Assembly (NCBI RefSeq): GCF_905220365.1
Contig: NC_061138.1
Location: 9,005,814-9,069,813 of the forward strand
Origin: Vanessa cardui
Lineage: Eukaryota > Arthropoda > Insecta > Lepidoptera > Nymphalidae
DNA: 64,000 bases
Direction of reading: 5' to 3'
Part shown: positions 1 through 11,700 of the stretch, in pieces
Position numbering within the stretch: position 1 is the stretch's first letter
Layout of the letters: the number at the start of each line of letters is the position of its first letter
Translations under genes and position numbers: made by a program
Notes under the pieces: generated by a model
What the model was told of the DNA's origin: nothing
Seen by the model: the letters and a program-made list of their open reading frames with translations, nothing else
Databases searched by the model: none

Positions 1-645
1 TCGAGCCATAGTATAATGTGTAATAATACATCAATTTAATCCAATCAAATAGTATTTATTGCACATAGCTAAAAAAGTTATATACATATAAGCAAGAGAC
101 GTATAAATGTTCTCATCCGGTTAGTCCAAGAGGTATTTATTAATTGTAAAATATTCACGTATTTACTAGCAATTACTTAATAAAAAAAATCTCAACATTA
201 TTAAATTACATTATAAATAATGTGTCATTTTTACCTAGGATCTTACTCGTTTTACAGTTCCCATTAATATACATTCTAGTGCAGTCCCCGACTAGAGAGG
301 ACAATTATAAAAAACGCCTAGGTGTTTGACAAAATTGTGAATCTTGCGTCCATAAGGCTGGTTCTGTATAAATAATCAAGAAGATTATTAAAAACTTTAT
401 AATTTGCTTATTACTACCTTATAATTTGCTCATTAAATCAACTGCATTTAATAGAAAACGATTATAAAGTGATAACGATAACAGATATTACGAACTATTA
501 AAATCTAATTTTGAAACTTTCACATTAAATGGAAATGAGAAAATATTTTTATGGTTGCTAAAGCAAAAGTAAGGTCGCTCATGAAATTTCTACTGATAGG
601 AATGAAAACTGATTAGTTTTAAAATGTTTTACAGTTTAATTTAGC
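1..645. other. AT-rich sequence upstream of the first gene
   Basis: No coding exon, repeat family or RNA gene could be supported here. The 5' untranslated region and promoter of the secreted-protein gene beginning at 646 should lie in its right part, but I see no clear TATA or initiator. Confidence 0.4.
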
Positions 646-1417
646 ATGTTGCTAAAAATCTGTGTCTATTTCGGTAAGTTAATAATATTTTTTTATGAGA
701 TTGGTGGCAAACGAGCAGGAGACTCACCTGATGGAAAGTGACTACCACCGCCCATGGACATCCGCAACACTTACTCAGAATCAATTACATTTTAAATAAG
801 TAATAGATAAAGAAAAATCTCTTACATGTTTTATATTTATTATATGGAATTATTCATTTTTAGGTATTTTACATATAATAAAAAGCTCTATCGGTCTGAA
901 ATATATTGATGTACAATCTAGAGAATCAGATGTATCTTTGGATAACTCATTTGAAAACAAGTCTACTAAAACCAAAGTTGGTAGAAGATCTTGGCTTGTA
1001 AACTCCAATTTTAAATTCAGAGCTAAAGACAGAGATACAAATGGCGATGAAAAGGATGAAACACTAAAAAGTAAAATCGCAGCACTAGTCGACCAGACAG
1101 TACACGACACCGAAAGAAAGATAGCAACTGTGAAGGAATTAAAAGAAAAACATAGAGATGAAGGGCCTTACAGAGCTGGTTTCATTTTAAGTATGATAAA
1201 GAAAACTAAGGAGGTTTTAAGTGAATTGTTTAACGTTGCTGTTAAACACAAGGATGATTGGAAAGCATTAGAACAGTTGAAGGTATTCGAACTAATTGTC
1301 CACACGAATGTCGATACCACTAACTTGGTTAGACAACTCGTTGAGCTTCACGTCCAACATCTGAATTCCACCAACAATGAAAAATATAGAAAAAGAATAG
1401 TGTTAATACGAAAGTAA
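646..1417 (+). CDS. Small secreted helical protein of unknown function, two exons
   Basis: Coding exons are 646-673 and 864-1417, giving 582 nt and 193 residues. The ATG at 646 opens a hydrophobic stretch (MLLKICVYFG, continuing ILHIIKSSIG after splicing) that reads as a signal peptide of about 20 residues. The donor at 674 is CG|GTAAGT and the acceptor at 862-863 is TTTTAG; the one base left by exon 1 plus GT from exon 2 makes a glycine codon, so the frame closes. The mature part is charged and looks helical, especially from residue 78 on, and its only cysteine is in the signal. A GRR at about residues 49-51 could be a prohormone-type processing site, but nothing else supports a neuropeptide. 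The 190-bp intron holds a LINE-tail fragment. I do not recognise the family. The large exon is a secure open frame; the short first exon is inferred from signal-peptide character and phase. Confidence 0.68.
690..770 (-). repeat. LINE-like 3' tail fragment inside the intron of the secreted-protein gene
   Basis: The segment (GATTGGTGGCAAACGAGCAG, then CACCTGATGGAAAGTGACTA) is a recurring lepidopteran repeat end, read here in reverse orientation. The family name is from memory of the motif and its exact class is uncertain. Confidence 0.55.
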
Positions 1418-1604
1418 TAAGATTAAAATGTCTCTTTATGACCAAGGCATTTCAAAGACATATTTATATTTTGTTAAAAACTAAATATCTACTTGAAATT
1501 TTATTTCTTTTTATTTTTACCTGAATTTGTCAGAAAATGTAACAATATATAATTAATTGTATGGAAATTAAGTATATATTGTTAATTATATTGTTAAATG
1601 TCGA

Positions 1605-1652
1605 AGCTGAAGTCGTGAGTTAAGTATATATACTTAACTCACGACTTCAGCT
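1605..1652. repeat. Perfect 48-bp palindrome without spacer
   Basis: The left half is 1605-1628 and the right half 1629-1652; they are exact reverse complements around a TATA|TATA centre, with AGCT at both ends. It lies 188 bp after the stop codon of the secreted-protein gene, where it could form a strong RNA hairpin in the 3' untranslated region or mark an inverted duplication. Confidence 0.9.
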
Positions 1653-2219
1653 ATAATAGATATAAAGTTTGACATCAAAATTATAAATAATAATCGGCAT
1701 ATGTTTATTAGGAGAATAGATAGCTGGTCAAAGAAAGATCTATAACTGATGCTTTTTAACGTATATACTGAGATAAAACATAGTAAAACAAGAAAAGATA
1801 TAGTGTGCTTTCAGTTAGATAAAGAATACTGTGTATTTGCGGATAAATCGCACAGCAAAGAGCTAATTAATTGTCTATAATTATGATTAGGAATCAAAAT
1901 ATTTCAAAAATTAAGCCTTGGCTATAACATGCAAAGTCAGTGCGGTACCTAGTGCGATATATACTTATGTGCATTCGAATGGTAAAACGAGTTAAGAAAA
2001 CAATATATTACATTCACGAATTCATAGAGATTGTCTTATAATTATTATATTATGAACTCCAACTGTTCCTTCTTAACATATCTTTACCTGTAACATATAT
2101 ATTCCAGTTAAATAATTATATAACTCCAATTTCATTTCAAACGCAATGGTTTAATCGAATTCATAGATATTCCAAGATCCCGATCAATTGTATTATATCA
2201 ATGTAATGTCAAAGATTTT

Positions 2220-2400
2220 TATTAGTCTGTACTGCTCCTGCCATTGGAACAGGCTATAGTAATAGCAACAGTTTCTCATCAACTAGTGACGTCATCACCT
2301 AATGCATAGTGCAACCTCATCACGGCAGGTAGATGGATGCTGAGAATGAGAAATAATTACCGTCGCGAAGATGAGATGCGCTTCCTCATTATTTAAGGTC
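2220..2400. promoter_or_regulatory. GC-richer island with a CRE palindrome and TAAT core
   Basis: The non-repetitive island contains TGACGTCATCACCTAATGCA at 2287-2306, a bZIP/CRE-type palindrome next to a homeodomain core. A 19-of-20 match occurs at 14262. The regulatory role is inferred. Confidence 0.3.
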
Positions 2401-4460
2401 GTATATGTGTGGTTTGCTCCGATAACTGTGTGTCTCTATACATGATCACATGCCGTGAACTATTCTTACGAAGAACATTTCTATTTTTGTTTGATATTAA
2501 GAAATTATTTATTATAATTAACTGGCAATACAAGAACGCAAATTATGAATTGAATGTGTATTGTTTAATACTTCCTTACTCTTAATACAATTAATTCTTT
2601 TTAATTTCATGGCATTGTATTAAAACGTTCATTAATACATAACTTTTATTTTGTCATTGGACAACCGCGCTTCATTTAATCCTATAGATAACTTTGTCGT
2701 ACAATAATAATTAACATAAGGTCATTTACCTTGAAGTTGGCAAGAAAATAATTGAAGATAATATGATCTGTGTCTTATGAGAATTTAATTGATTTCGGCG
2801 TCATTTTCAATCAAGTATAGCCTTGTTATGTTCATACGCCTCTGTGATATAAAAATTACGCATAGCACAATATCGTTTTCAACAAAATCTTTAAAAGCCG
2901 AGGTCGCTCTCTGGCTTGTGGTCAGCCACAACCCACACTTCACTGGACCACACCACGGTGGACTGGTGGCCCAGAGGTGAGAATGTAATCCATTGTTTTT
3001 TTTGTGCTAATTTTGATTTCTCATTACATAGCAAGGAAGCTTGCTTAAGTTAATAAAATTGTGGCACAAGATAATCCTCCAAAATTCTTCCATAAGAAAA
3101 GAGACCGTCCCAAAAGTGGGAAATAAATGGCCTATCACATCCGTACTGTTATCGTATTTCTACGATAATCTGTAATTTTAGTATAAAGTGCCTTTGCCCT
3201 TCATTTGCTTGAACGTCGTAACTGCTAATACAACATTTTATTTACATTTCGAAAACATATTTTATTATACTCTGACATATATATTTTTAAATAATTCACA
3301 TTGAACTTATTAAAAAAACTGAGTTGCGGGTTTATTTCAAAAACTAGACCAATGATGATTTTCACTGACGTCACTTAATCTTCTGAAAAGTACATTTTGG
3401 CGCTATAGCGTTAGGGAAGGGAAAGGATGAACCCTAATGTTTATTAAATATTACAAAAATGATTCGGTCATTATCTTAAATAATGATGAGAAATCAGTAA
3501 TGTATACGTATTTAAATACTGTAATACACTAATAAACAATATGCATTTGAATATATTACACAAAGTGATGTAAGTTCGTATTCACCCGTACAAATATACC
3601 TGATGCCCAAAATTCATGTGCCGTATAACTCTTTCCCAATTTATATAAAAACCGAGTATATAAAGCCTATGCATTCCATAAAACAAAAGAGCATAACAAT
3701 GGAAATATGGAAACTTTTTTGGCTTAATAACAATAGAGGCTAGGTGAACGTGAAATAGACATATTTCGGATGTAGGGATGGCTCTCGGGTTTAACGTCAT
3801 ACTCGCAAACGACATTACAATTTTCTTAGTCAGTTTGATGTATTCGTCATCAATTAAATTGCCTACACCCAGATAGAAAAATATTTAGAGGCGCTGTTAC
3901 TATTGAAGGCAATTGTATTGTCTTTTTAATTTTATTCCTCAAAAGTACAGAGGTTTGAGAGGTCTATAAAAGTCACAAAGATGTATTCATAATTATTTTG
4001 ATTATTTATTAACAATTTTTATTTTTTTATATTAAATTTCGATACTTTAATGTTATGATTATTTAATTTATTACTTTAAACCAATTATTGCAGTGAATTT
4101 TACGTTAAAATAATACGATTAATTAAATATATTTAGATAAAATATCTGTATAACTAAATTCCTCTATAAATACATTTGACATATATTCAATAAAAATAAC
4201 ATTTGAGTACATCGAATTAAATGAGTACATATTCGTTTTACATGTAAATATTATCATATTTCTCTCCCAAAATGCAAGGACGATCAGCCCTGGGATTTGG
4301 TAGCCGTGAGTAAAGAAGCGAACGCCGGAGCGTGATTGCTAAATTGATCATTGTTTTGGCAGTTGCATTACAGATATGAGCGAACGGCACGCATGCCATA
4401 GAATGGACTCGACTTTATAAAAACATACTAATAAAATTCTGCTATTTCGTATTTATTGTT

Positions 4461-4885
4461 TCATAACTTTAAGTAATCATATTTCAATACTTCATGTGGC
4501 ATTTTCGTGATGAGGACGCTTGAAGACTTTCCGAAACACGTTTATTACTTCGTAGTAATATTTTAGTAATCTATATTAATATTATAAATGTTTGAAAACT
4601 TTGTCTGTACAGACTGACAGACAGCTGTCTGTCGCTCTTTTACAACCAAACTGTTGAAAGAATTTGATGAGATTTGGTATGAAGGAAACTTGAAAAAGAA
4701 AGGACTTTTTTTGCCTAACACATAACACTCTCAAACGATAGCGAAGCCGCGGGCGACTACTAGTTTCATAAATTTAAGTTTACATTCAATACTTTTAATA
4801 AAGCATTTTGATGATAAGGACGCCTTAAACTTTCCGAAATACGTAGATTATTTCTCTATTAAGTAAAATGTAGTAATGTTATAAA
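4461..4885 (+). repeat. Two diverged direct copies of a hammerhead-like repeat separated by another element
   Basis: Copy 1 (about 4461-4582) and copy 2 (about 4765-4885) share a run of about 50 bases: GCATTTT, then TGATGA, then GGACGC, then CTTTCCGAAA. TGATGA followed by 17-19 bases and CCGAAA resembles the core of a type I hammerhead ribozyme, as known in the terminal repeats of Penelope-like retroelements. Stem II is poor (GGA with TCC only) and the cleavage side is not clear, so these are probably decayed copies. A common interspersed element sits between them. Confidence 0.45.
4575..4768 (-). repeat. Common lepidopteran interspersed element (CTAGT...CGCCCGCGGCTTCGC type)
   Basis: It reads in reverse from GGGCGACTACTAGT at the right to a GTCTGT-rich segment at the left, with the intervening motif GAGATTTGGTATGAAGGAAA. 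The same family occurs forward at 29835-30045 and 56535-56725. The class is not certain. Confidence 0.55.
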
Positions 4886-5356
4886 ACGAAAGATTCGTTT
4901 GATTAAATTATTTCATGTAAAAGAATAATTTCTTTTCGTTTTGTATAAGTTTATATTTCTTTTGTATATTATGTAGTAGATAACTGCTTAGCCAAATATA
5001 TAAATATTTTAATCCTATTTTATATATAATATGAGAGTTGTATATTGAAATGTAAGAAAAAGTTTATGTGTAAGACATATCCATGATACGTCACGTCAGT
5101 CCACTCCATAATATCCCATTGTTAGATGGGTATTCGGAAACCGGCCACCTTGAGCGCTGTCCGTCCGCCCAAATATGGTACACAGTGACGAATACGTCTT
5201 GATACTTTACTGTTATTTCTGTGACAAAGTTACTAATGATTTTTTGCGTTCGATGCTATATTATCAGCCAAATCATGATGAATTTTGCTGATTTTGCTAT
5301 AATGTCCAAAGAACCGGTAACCAGACGGTAAAATAAAGAACCAATTTAAGAGTATA

Positions 5357-5668
5357 GTCGAAATGGCCCATTGGTTAGAACGCGTGCATCTTAATCGATG
5401 ATTGCAGGTTCAAGCCCAGACAAGCACCGCTGATTCATGTGCTTAATTTGTCTTTATAATTCATCTCGTGCTCAGCGGTGAAGGAAAACATCGTGAGGAA
5501 ACCTGCATGTGACAAATTACATAGAAATTCTGCCACATGTGTATTCCACCAACCCGCATTGGAACAGCGCGGTGGAATATGTTCCAAACCTTCTCCGCAA
5601 AGGGAGAGAATGCCTTTAGCCCAGCAGTGGGAATTTACAGGCTGTTGTTGTTGTTGTTGTTTGTTGTG
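5357..5668 (+). repeat. tRNA-headed SINE, near full length, with target-site duplication
   Basis: It has an A-box-like head (ATGGCCCATTGGTTAGAACG), a B-box-like segment (GCAGGTTCAAGCCC), a body with CTGCCACATGTGTATTCCA, and a (TTG)n tail. AAGAGTATA at 5348-5356 and 5669-5677 forms a 9-bp target-site duplication. Open frames on both strands here are only shadows of the SINE. Confidence 0.92.
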
Positions 5669-5999
5669 AAGAGTATAAGGACCAGCCATTTTTGAGAATT
5701 AGACATAATATATCTCAAGAATATGTTATGTATTTTGTTTTATCGTAAAGGAATTCATCATATAAAACAAAGGCGGAATAAATTAAATACTTACGTTATG
5801 GAATTGTATCTTCTTACATTGTAATAGCTGTAGCAAATAACATTTATTATGTTAAGGCAATTAATATTATAGTTCAATTTCTTTGATATATTATTTAAGC
5901 AATTCACGAGAATTTACTTATTCAAAGTATTAATAAAAAGTTGATTCAGATACAAGATCCAAGTCAAACATTCGTCAATAATACAATTTAAAAAAGCTA

Positions 6000-6130
6000 C
6001 ACTAGTATCAAAGAGGGTTGCGCCTCGCTATAATGTCCAGTCGGCGACTTGGGCAGTTTCTTTCATTCGGACCAGAATTCGCAACTAATTGTGGCATTAA
6101 ACAATAGAACCTCTTAGCAATGCAAGTAAC
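6000..6130. promoter_or_regulatory. GC-richer non-repetitive island
   Basis: A mixed-composition segment (TTGCGCCTCGCTATAATGTC onward) stands out from AT-rich flanks and matches no repeat seen in the window. Candidate conserved noncoding element only. Confidence 0.22.
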
Positions 6131-6703
6131 GCGCTTCTCCATTGTACATTTATATACAAACGTTTCGCATTGCACATTCAAAGAATAAAAATTTTGCGAG
6201 AAATTGTTTGGAACTCTTTTCAAAAGCGAAACCGAGAAATACAGGTAATGATGAACGTTTTGTTCGTATTAAAATGTTTAGTTTTAGCTTAAAGTCAGCA
6301 TTTGATTACACTTTCTTGTCAGAACTGTATTGGATAATTATGTGTTTAAAAAAAATGTTTAATTTATATTTTCAATAATATTCTAACGCACTATGAGACC
6401 TGTTAATAGTAAAACTTTTACGTTGATAATTTTGAAATGTGATTTATTATTTGTATGTGATATTGTATCTACTGTTGGTTGTCCTAAGGAAAATAAAATA
6501 AAATAAGAGTTCATATTATAAGAGAATGAGCTTAATATAATAACCTATTAATTTTATTTTATTAACGCATAGTAATATCGTTTAATTTGAGCAAACTTTT
6601 CTTTATTGCTTTTTAAATTAAACTAATTGTAATGGTAACTTACGATTTAATTATTAAGGCAGATTTTTTTCATATCATTATAAAAACGTAAACAATATAA
6701 GTA

Positions 6704-6730
6704 AAGAATACACTAAAATAGTGTATTCTT
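6704..6730. repeat. Short perfect hairpin
   Basis: AAGAATACACTA at 6704-6715 and its exact reverse complement at 6719-6730 enclose a 3-base spacer. No associated gene is seen. Confidence 0.7.
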
Positions 6731-6756
6731 CGGAATTCATTGCGTTAGAGGATCGA

Positions 6757-6845
6757 GATTTAATAATAATAATAACTCTTTATTGTACACACACAATAAA
6801 AAAATTTACATTCAATAACACAATATATAAAAAGATTGATGTATT
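6757..6845 (-). repeat. Decayed retroelement end (TTTATTGTACAC type)
   Basis: A TAATAATAA run is followed by CTCTTTATTGTACACACA and CAATAACACAATATA. Related ends occur at 8055-8165 and 42275-42350. This fits the reverse-oriented, simple-repeat-tailed 3' end of a non-LTR element. Confidence 0.5.
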
Positions 6846-8054
6846 AATTATATGAGACTTGTATTATGTTTATAAACTTAACTAATTCACAATTACTTAA
6901 ATATAGAAAATGAAATAATAATCACAGCTTTAATTAATTAAATTCATTGAATGCTAAAACATCACTTACTTTCCAATGAATCTCAGACAAAGCTCAAAGT
7001 GTATTATTTTATGGACAAATCAAAATAGAACAGGACTATGTGATTACATAATGTATAATTGTTTATAGAATATTGACTCTTATATGAGTTGCATTAGAGT
7101 TGAAAATTATTATTTAATTCAAAGTACTTTAGTCGTTTTCGCTATCTTCGGTTAATATAATAGGGGATGGAAGGGGCGTGTCCGTGGCTCGTCGCAAATA
7201 TAATCAAGAACTGAAATTACATTGGAGATGTGCTGTTTTGTTATTGTTTTGTCATTATTATAAATGTATAAAAAATACGTAGAATTGACTGAATGCTGAA
7301 ATATAATAAATTGAAATTGTGAATTATCTATATTTCAGCAACACACAAAAATGACAGGTTGATTAATTTTTATGAAACTTTTTTTTTATAATATAAATTT
7401 AAGATACAATAGGAAACTGAACCGGTCGCGTTTACCTATAGGCTAGTTGTATATAAGGAAATATCCATAATATCTCATATAAGAGGTGCTTCTCATAGCG
7501 AGAGAAAGATCAATAGCCCCACAAATGGTATCCTGTGTTTAATATTAAATTTCAATAATGAATAATATATAATAACTTATGTCTCTTGGTTTAAAGTAAT
7601 ATTAATAAATTAGTAACTCGCGGTCCCGACTTCATACACATAGGGTCTTCAAAGTAGTTTGATACAACTTTTAGATTAAAAAACAACCATTAATTCTAGT
7701 TTTTTTTTCGAGCAATAACAATTGATGTTATTCGTTTTTCTCTTTTACAACATGAATGCATGCATATTTATCATGCCATCCTCTTGAATTGCTATGTTTA
7801 TTGATAAATAACTAACTTTAGACATCTAATCATAAAGAAGGAAAGCGCCTTTGTTTTATGCTAAATAGAGAAGCTATATGAGGCAATGTTTTTGTATTCA
7901 TAACATAATATATTATTTGAAAAGATTAAGCAAAATATATCAAAAATATCAGCCACGATACGCCATATTTTCTTCGTTCGAAGGAATTAATAAAATACGA
8001 AAGTTTATTTATTAATTAAAAAACAAAAAGGTGTGAGGTAACCTAACTAACTAT

Positions 8055-8165
8055 AGGATAAGATAAGATAAGATAAATATACTTTATTGTACACCGAAAC
8101 AGAAAAAATACAATCGGTAACACAACAAAATATCAATCACGGTACAAAAGGCGGTCTTATCGTAA
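8055..8165 (-). repeat. Decayed retroelement end with (GATAA)n tail
   Basis: A GATAAGATAAGATAAGATAA tail runs into ATACTTTATTGTACACCGAA and CGGTAACACAACAAAATA. It belongs to the same family as the copies at 6757 and 42275, in reverse orientation. Confidence 0.55.
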
Positions 8166-8204
8166 GGTATAATTTATTTCATGAATATGATAAATGTACT
8201 CAAC

Positions 8205-8400
8205 CATGTTTATAAAATTGGTAGCAATAAAGCTCGACTCTACGGCTGTCGATGCTCACTAATCAGCGCTACGTCTGAGCTCGTCGCTGAGCGCTCTATC
8301 ACAATGCGGCTATTACATTTGCTCAATAATTGCCACCCGCCCCCTCACAGATGATCGCGCCTCAATACGAGTGCGGGGTGGTCAATTTGCGTGGTTTTAC
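8205..8400. promoter_or_regulatory. GC-rich noncoding island
   Basis: About 195 bp of markedly higher GC content (segments CGACTCTACGGCTGTCGATG and GCCACCCGCCCCCTCACAG) has no open frame and no repeat match. It is one of the clearest candidate conserved noncoding elements in the desert. Confidence 0.35.
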
Positions 8401-8544
8401 TATAATCAACTCTTGAGATTTTATCCTACCTAATCCATAGACAGAAACAAAGCCATATCAATTGATTTATATCAGAATACTAATGTTTGATTGTAGGTAT
8501 ATTTTAAATGTTCCTATATATCATTAAACGTGTATGTGTATTTG

Positions 8545-8740
8545 AGTCGAGATACCTCACTGGTTAGAATCATGTGAATCTTAACAGATGATTGTGGATT
8601 CATAGCTGGAATAGTATCACTGATTTTTGGTGTTTGTCAATTTTGTCTGTGTGTTATCCATAAAGATCTGCCACATGGGTATCCACTAAACTTCATAGGA
8701 GCAGTGTGAGCTTAGCGTATACTGGCTGTTTTTTTTTTTA
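8545..8740 (+). repeat. Decayed copy of the tRNA-headed SINE
   Basis: The order head (CACTGGTTAGAATC), TTAACAGATGATTGTGG, CTGCCACATGGGTATCCA and ACTGGCTGTTTT follows the 5357 copy, with many changes and an internal deletion. Confidence 0.7.
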
Positions 8741-9117
8741 TTACACGTACGAAAGACTGTCATAATCATTTATATCCATATTATATTTGCTTGTTTATCT
8801 AATATGTATAAAAAGTAGACCAAATTTAAATAATATATTAAGAAAATAAAATACGATAATGTATTAAGAAAATATAATCCGCTATTTCCAGCTGCGATTA
8901 TTATCGATAGTTGCTTTTCTCACAGGTTACGCGTTTCTATTTGGTGAGTTGCGGTTACATGTGAAACCAGAAAGAGATTTTAATTCAACTATGTTAGAGG
9001 GACTTTGACGTTCATGATACACTCAGCTTACGCAAAAAAAATATATAATTTCACATGTGTGTGCAATTATAAATGTGACCGACCTTAATCTAACAACACA
9101 AGAAAAATAACTCAGAA

Positions 9118-9232
9118 TGTCAAAGTCAAAATACTTTATTTAATAACTAAAAAGCCACCACCGTTTACCACCGGTTCGTAAATCAATTCCTGAGAAGAAC
9201 CGACGAAAGAAACTCAGCGGGGAACTCAAATG
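9118..9232 (-). repeat. LINE 3' end, reverse orientation
   Basis: TCAAAGTCAAAATACTTTAT, then CCACCGTTTACCACCGGTTC and AGAAGAACCGACGAAAGAAA, is a widespread lepidopteran non-LTR retrotransposon 3' end, read here on the minus strand. No coding part remains. Confidence 0.6.
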
Positions 9233-11569
9233 AAAATTTGTGAAATTTACACCTTAACCGTATATATTTATTAAGTATACAAAAAATATTCACATTCAAA
9301 CACATTATCGTAGGTACAAAATTTAATTTCAAAAGCAGTTTATGTACTAATTAATTTCATAGCAAAGAGAATTCACCAGCCACCATCGAGTGGCGGATTA
9401 GTGGATTTGCGGCGAGCGGTCGGACTAATTCATTACAGCCTGATTAAGGTTCACGGGATTAATTACTACACTACCTGAATGAATTAAACATTGTATACGA
9501 TACGCTATTATATTTTACATTCGGCTGTTTGTTTCATTACTGAACGAATGATTTATTGATTATCGAAAATTTACATTCATTATTTTTTTTACAATACACC
9601 ACTATAATTTGTTGTGAGCTTGTTATTTATTTAAAAAGGTACATATACAATGTATTTTATACTGATAAATTAAATAGTCATAATACGCTCTTATATGTAT
9701 TAAAAATGTACATATAATTTGCATTATGACCATTGAGGGTGTTACCGTGTCTAAATTTGTACATGTTTCTTGACAGTAGGTACAGCTTTTTATACTCCTA
9801 ACAACGTTTATGAAACTTTTTTTATGATGAACGACTGATTTGTTAAGAAGTGAAAGTAAAACGAACAAACAAATATTATCTGTTATTGAAGTTATCGTTT
9901 GTTTTCATCCCAAAAGGCGACTTAGATAAAAAGCGTAATATTAGATTACAGATAATTTAGTGAAAAATTTACAGATTTTTTTACCGAGTACATTAATCTT
10001 TCTTCTTATTTTAAACACAGAGAGTGATTGTTGTTTTAACATTTATTTCCAGATTTAAATCCTTTTTGCGAAACCTGTAAAATTGTGAAATAATATAGAT
10101 ATTTTCTTTCTTTTCATTGAGCGTCGACAGTTCGTATATCACCAATATAAAAATCACCTCTTATTATTTTCAAATACATAATTTATACCCAAAAATAATT
10201 AAAAAATACAGTAATTATTATTACTTATATTGGACGTACTTTTGCTAAATTACATTCTTATACAAATGCGGATTTTGATATTGATAATTAAAGTAAATCA
10301 TTTTATATTTCTAGTTTTAATTCAAAGGTTATATCTAAAACAAATTAAAACAAAACTATCGAAAAACTGATTTTGTTTGACGTAACCGCACATTTCGAAA
10401 TCATATCATCACGTCAGCAATGCCACTAATATACATAATTAATTTACTTTAATCAGTATTAAACTCGGAAACAAAAGTGGTTAAGATTATCATACTCGAT
10501 AAATATAAAGTTTGAAAATAATTTAAACTACATATCATTACCGCGATTCTATAAATTAATCATTGTAATAGTTTAAACATTTTTAAACGTAATTGGTTCA
10601 AAATTGATACAACAATGTGAGTTCAGACAAAAGAAACCTATTAGATTCCATGATCACTAGTAAATCTGGAAAGACAAAGAAGAATCGTTTGTCACTGGAT
10701 TACATGACATTGGAATCTGATTACATGACTTTGGTGTAATTTTTAATTAAAAAATATTATATGTTTGCGACTTGCAGACATATTTGTTTTTAACCATTCA
10801 CAGACATTCACTTAATGAATGGATTTAGCATTCATTTTATATTTAAATGTATCAAATAAGTCATGATGTAATCTACATTGAACGATTTCTAAACGTTTTA
10901 GTGTTAAAGTCTCGTAAAATAGCTAATAGAGTGATTTTAATTAAGATAAATGAATCACAGATAACTTTGAATCTGGAGAAACGTTTGTAAATTACTCCGC
11001 AAAAGTAAAGCGTAAAAGTAATTACTCGAAATGAAGCGTGCCGATAGAAATTAGTTTAAATAGGGTCGCCATATTTTATATAAAAGGAGATTCTTTCTCT
11101 TAAAAATATATAATTACTCAACCAAGATTAAAATGTGTAGCAGGTACTTTATTTTATGTTCCTCTGAAAAAAGAATATATTTATTAAATAAAACATTATT
11201 GATAACTGAATGTTACATTTATTGATATTACAATTATTGATTTCTCTTTAAGTTCATCACAAAATGGAATGGAATGGAAAATTATGGAAAAAATCATGTA
11301 AAAAAATCTTCATATACATAATACCTTTAGAAAACCTAGGTTGAATGAACGAGTGAATGTAATTTTTCCTTTACATATTATTGTTATTTTTTTGTACTTC
11401 TTTTCTAAATGAACGTATGTTCCAATTTCAATTAAATAAAAAAAAAATCAAGAATATTTTTATTATTCGTAATTTTAAATTTCGAATTCGTATGTTCTTT
11501 ATAATTAACAAAATCTATCAGTCATATGATGTAAATACGTTTACGTGTCTCTATTTCTCGTCCTGTTAA

Positions 11570-11700
11570 GCCACCCTACGGGACTCTGTCTTTGCCGTGA
11601 CCGCAGTGCTTTAATTAAAGGATTACCTGTTTTTCCGTCCGCTACCGCCCGTCGAATACGGTTACCGTTCATTCGTATCGAATGCGGAAACTATTCAGGT
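11570..11700. promoter_or_regulatory. GC-richer noncoding island
   Basis: The stretch CCACCCTACGGGACTCTGTC through CGAATGCGGAAACTATTCAG stands out in a very AT-rich region. It includes a TTTAATTAAAGGATTA stretch, which holds overlapping homeodomain-type cores. Candidate enhancer, by inference. Confidence 0.25.

Noticed and set aside
5435..5689. Open frames on both strands
   Set aside because: They lie inside a SINE; the Gln/Cys runs come from the (TTG)n tail.
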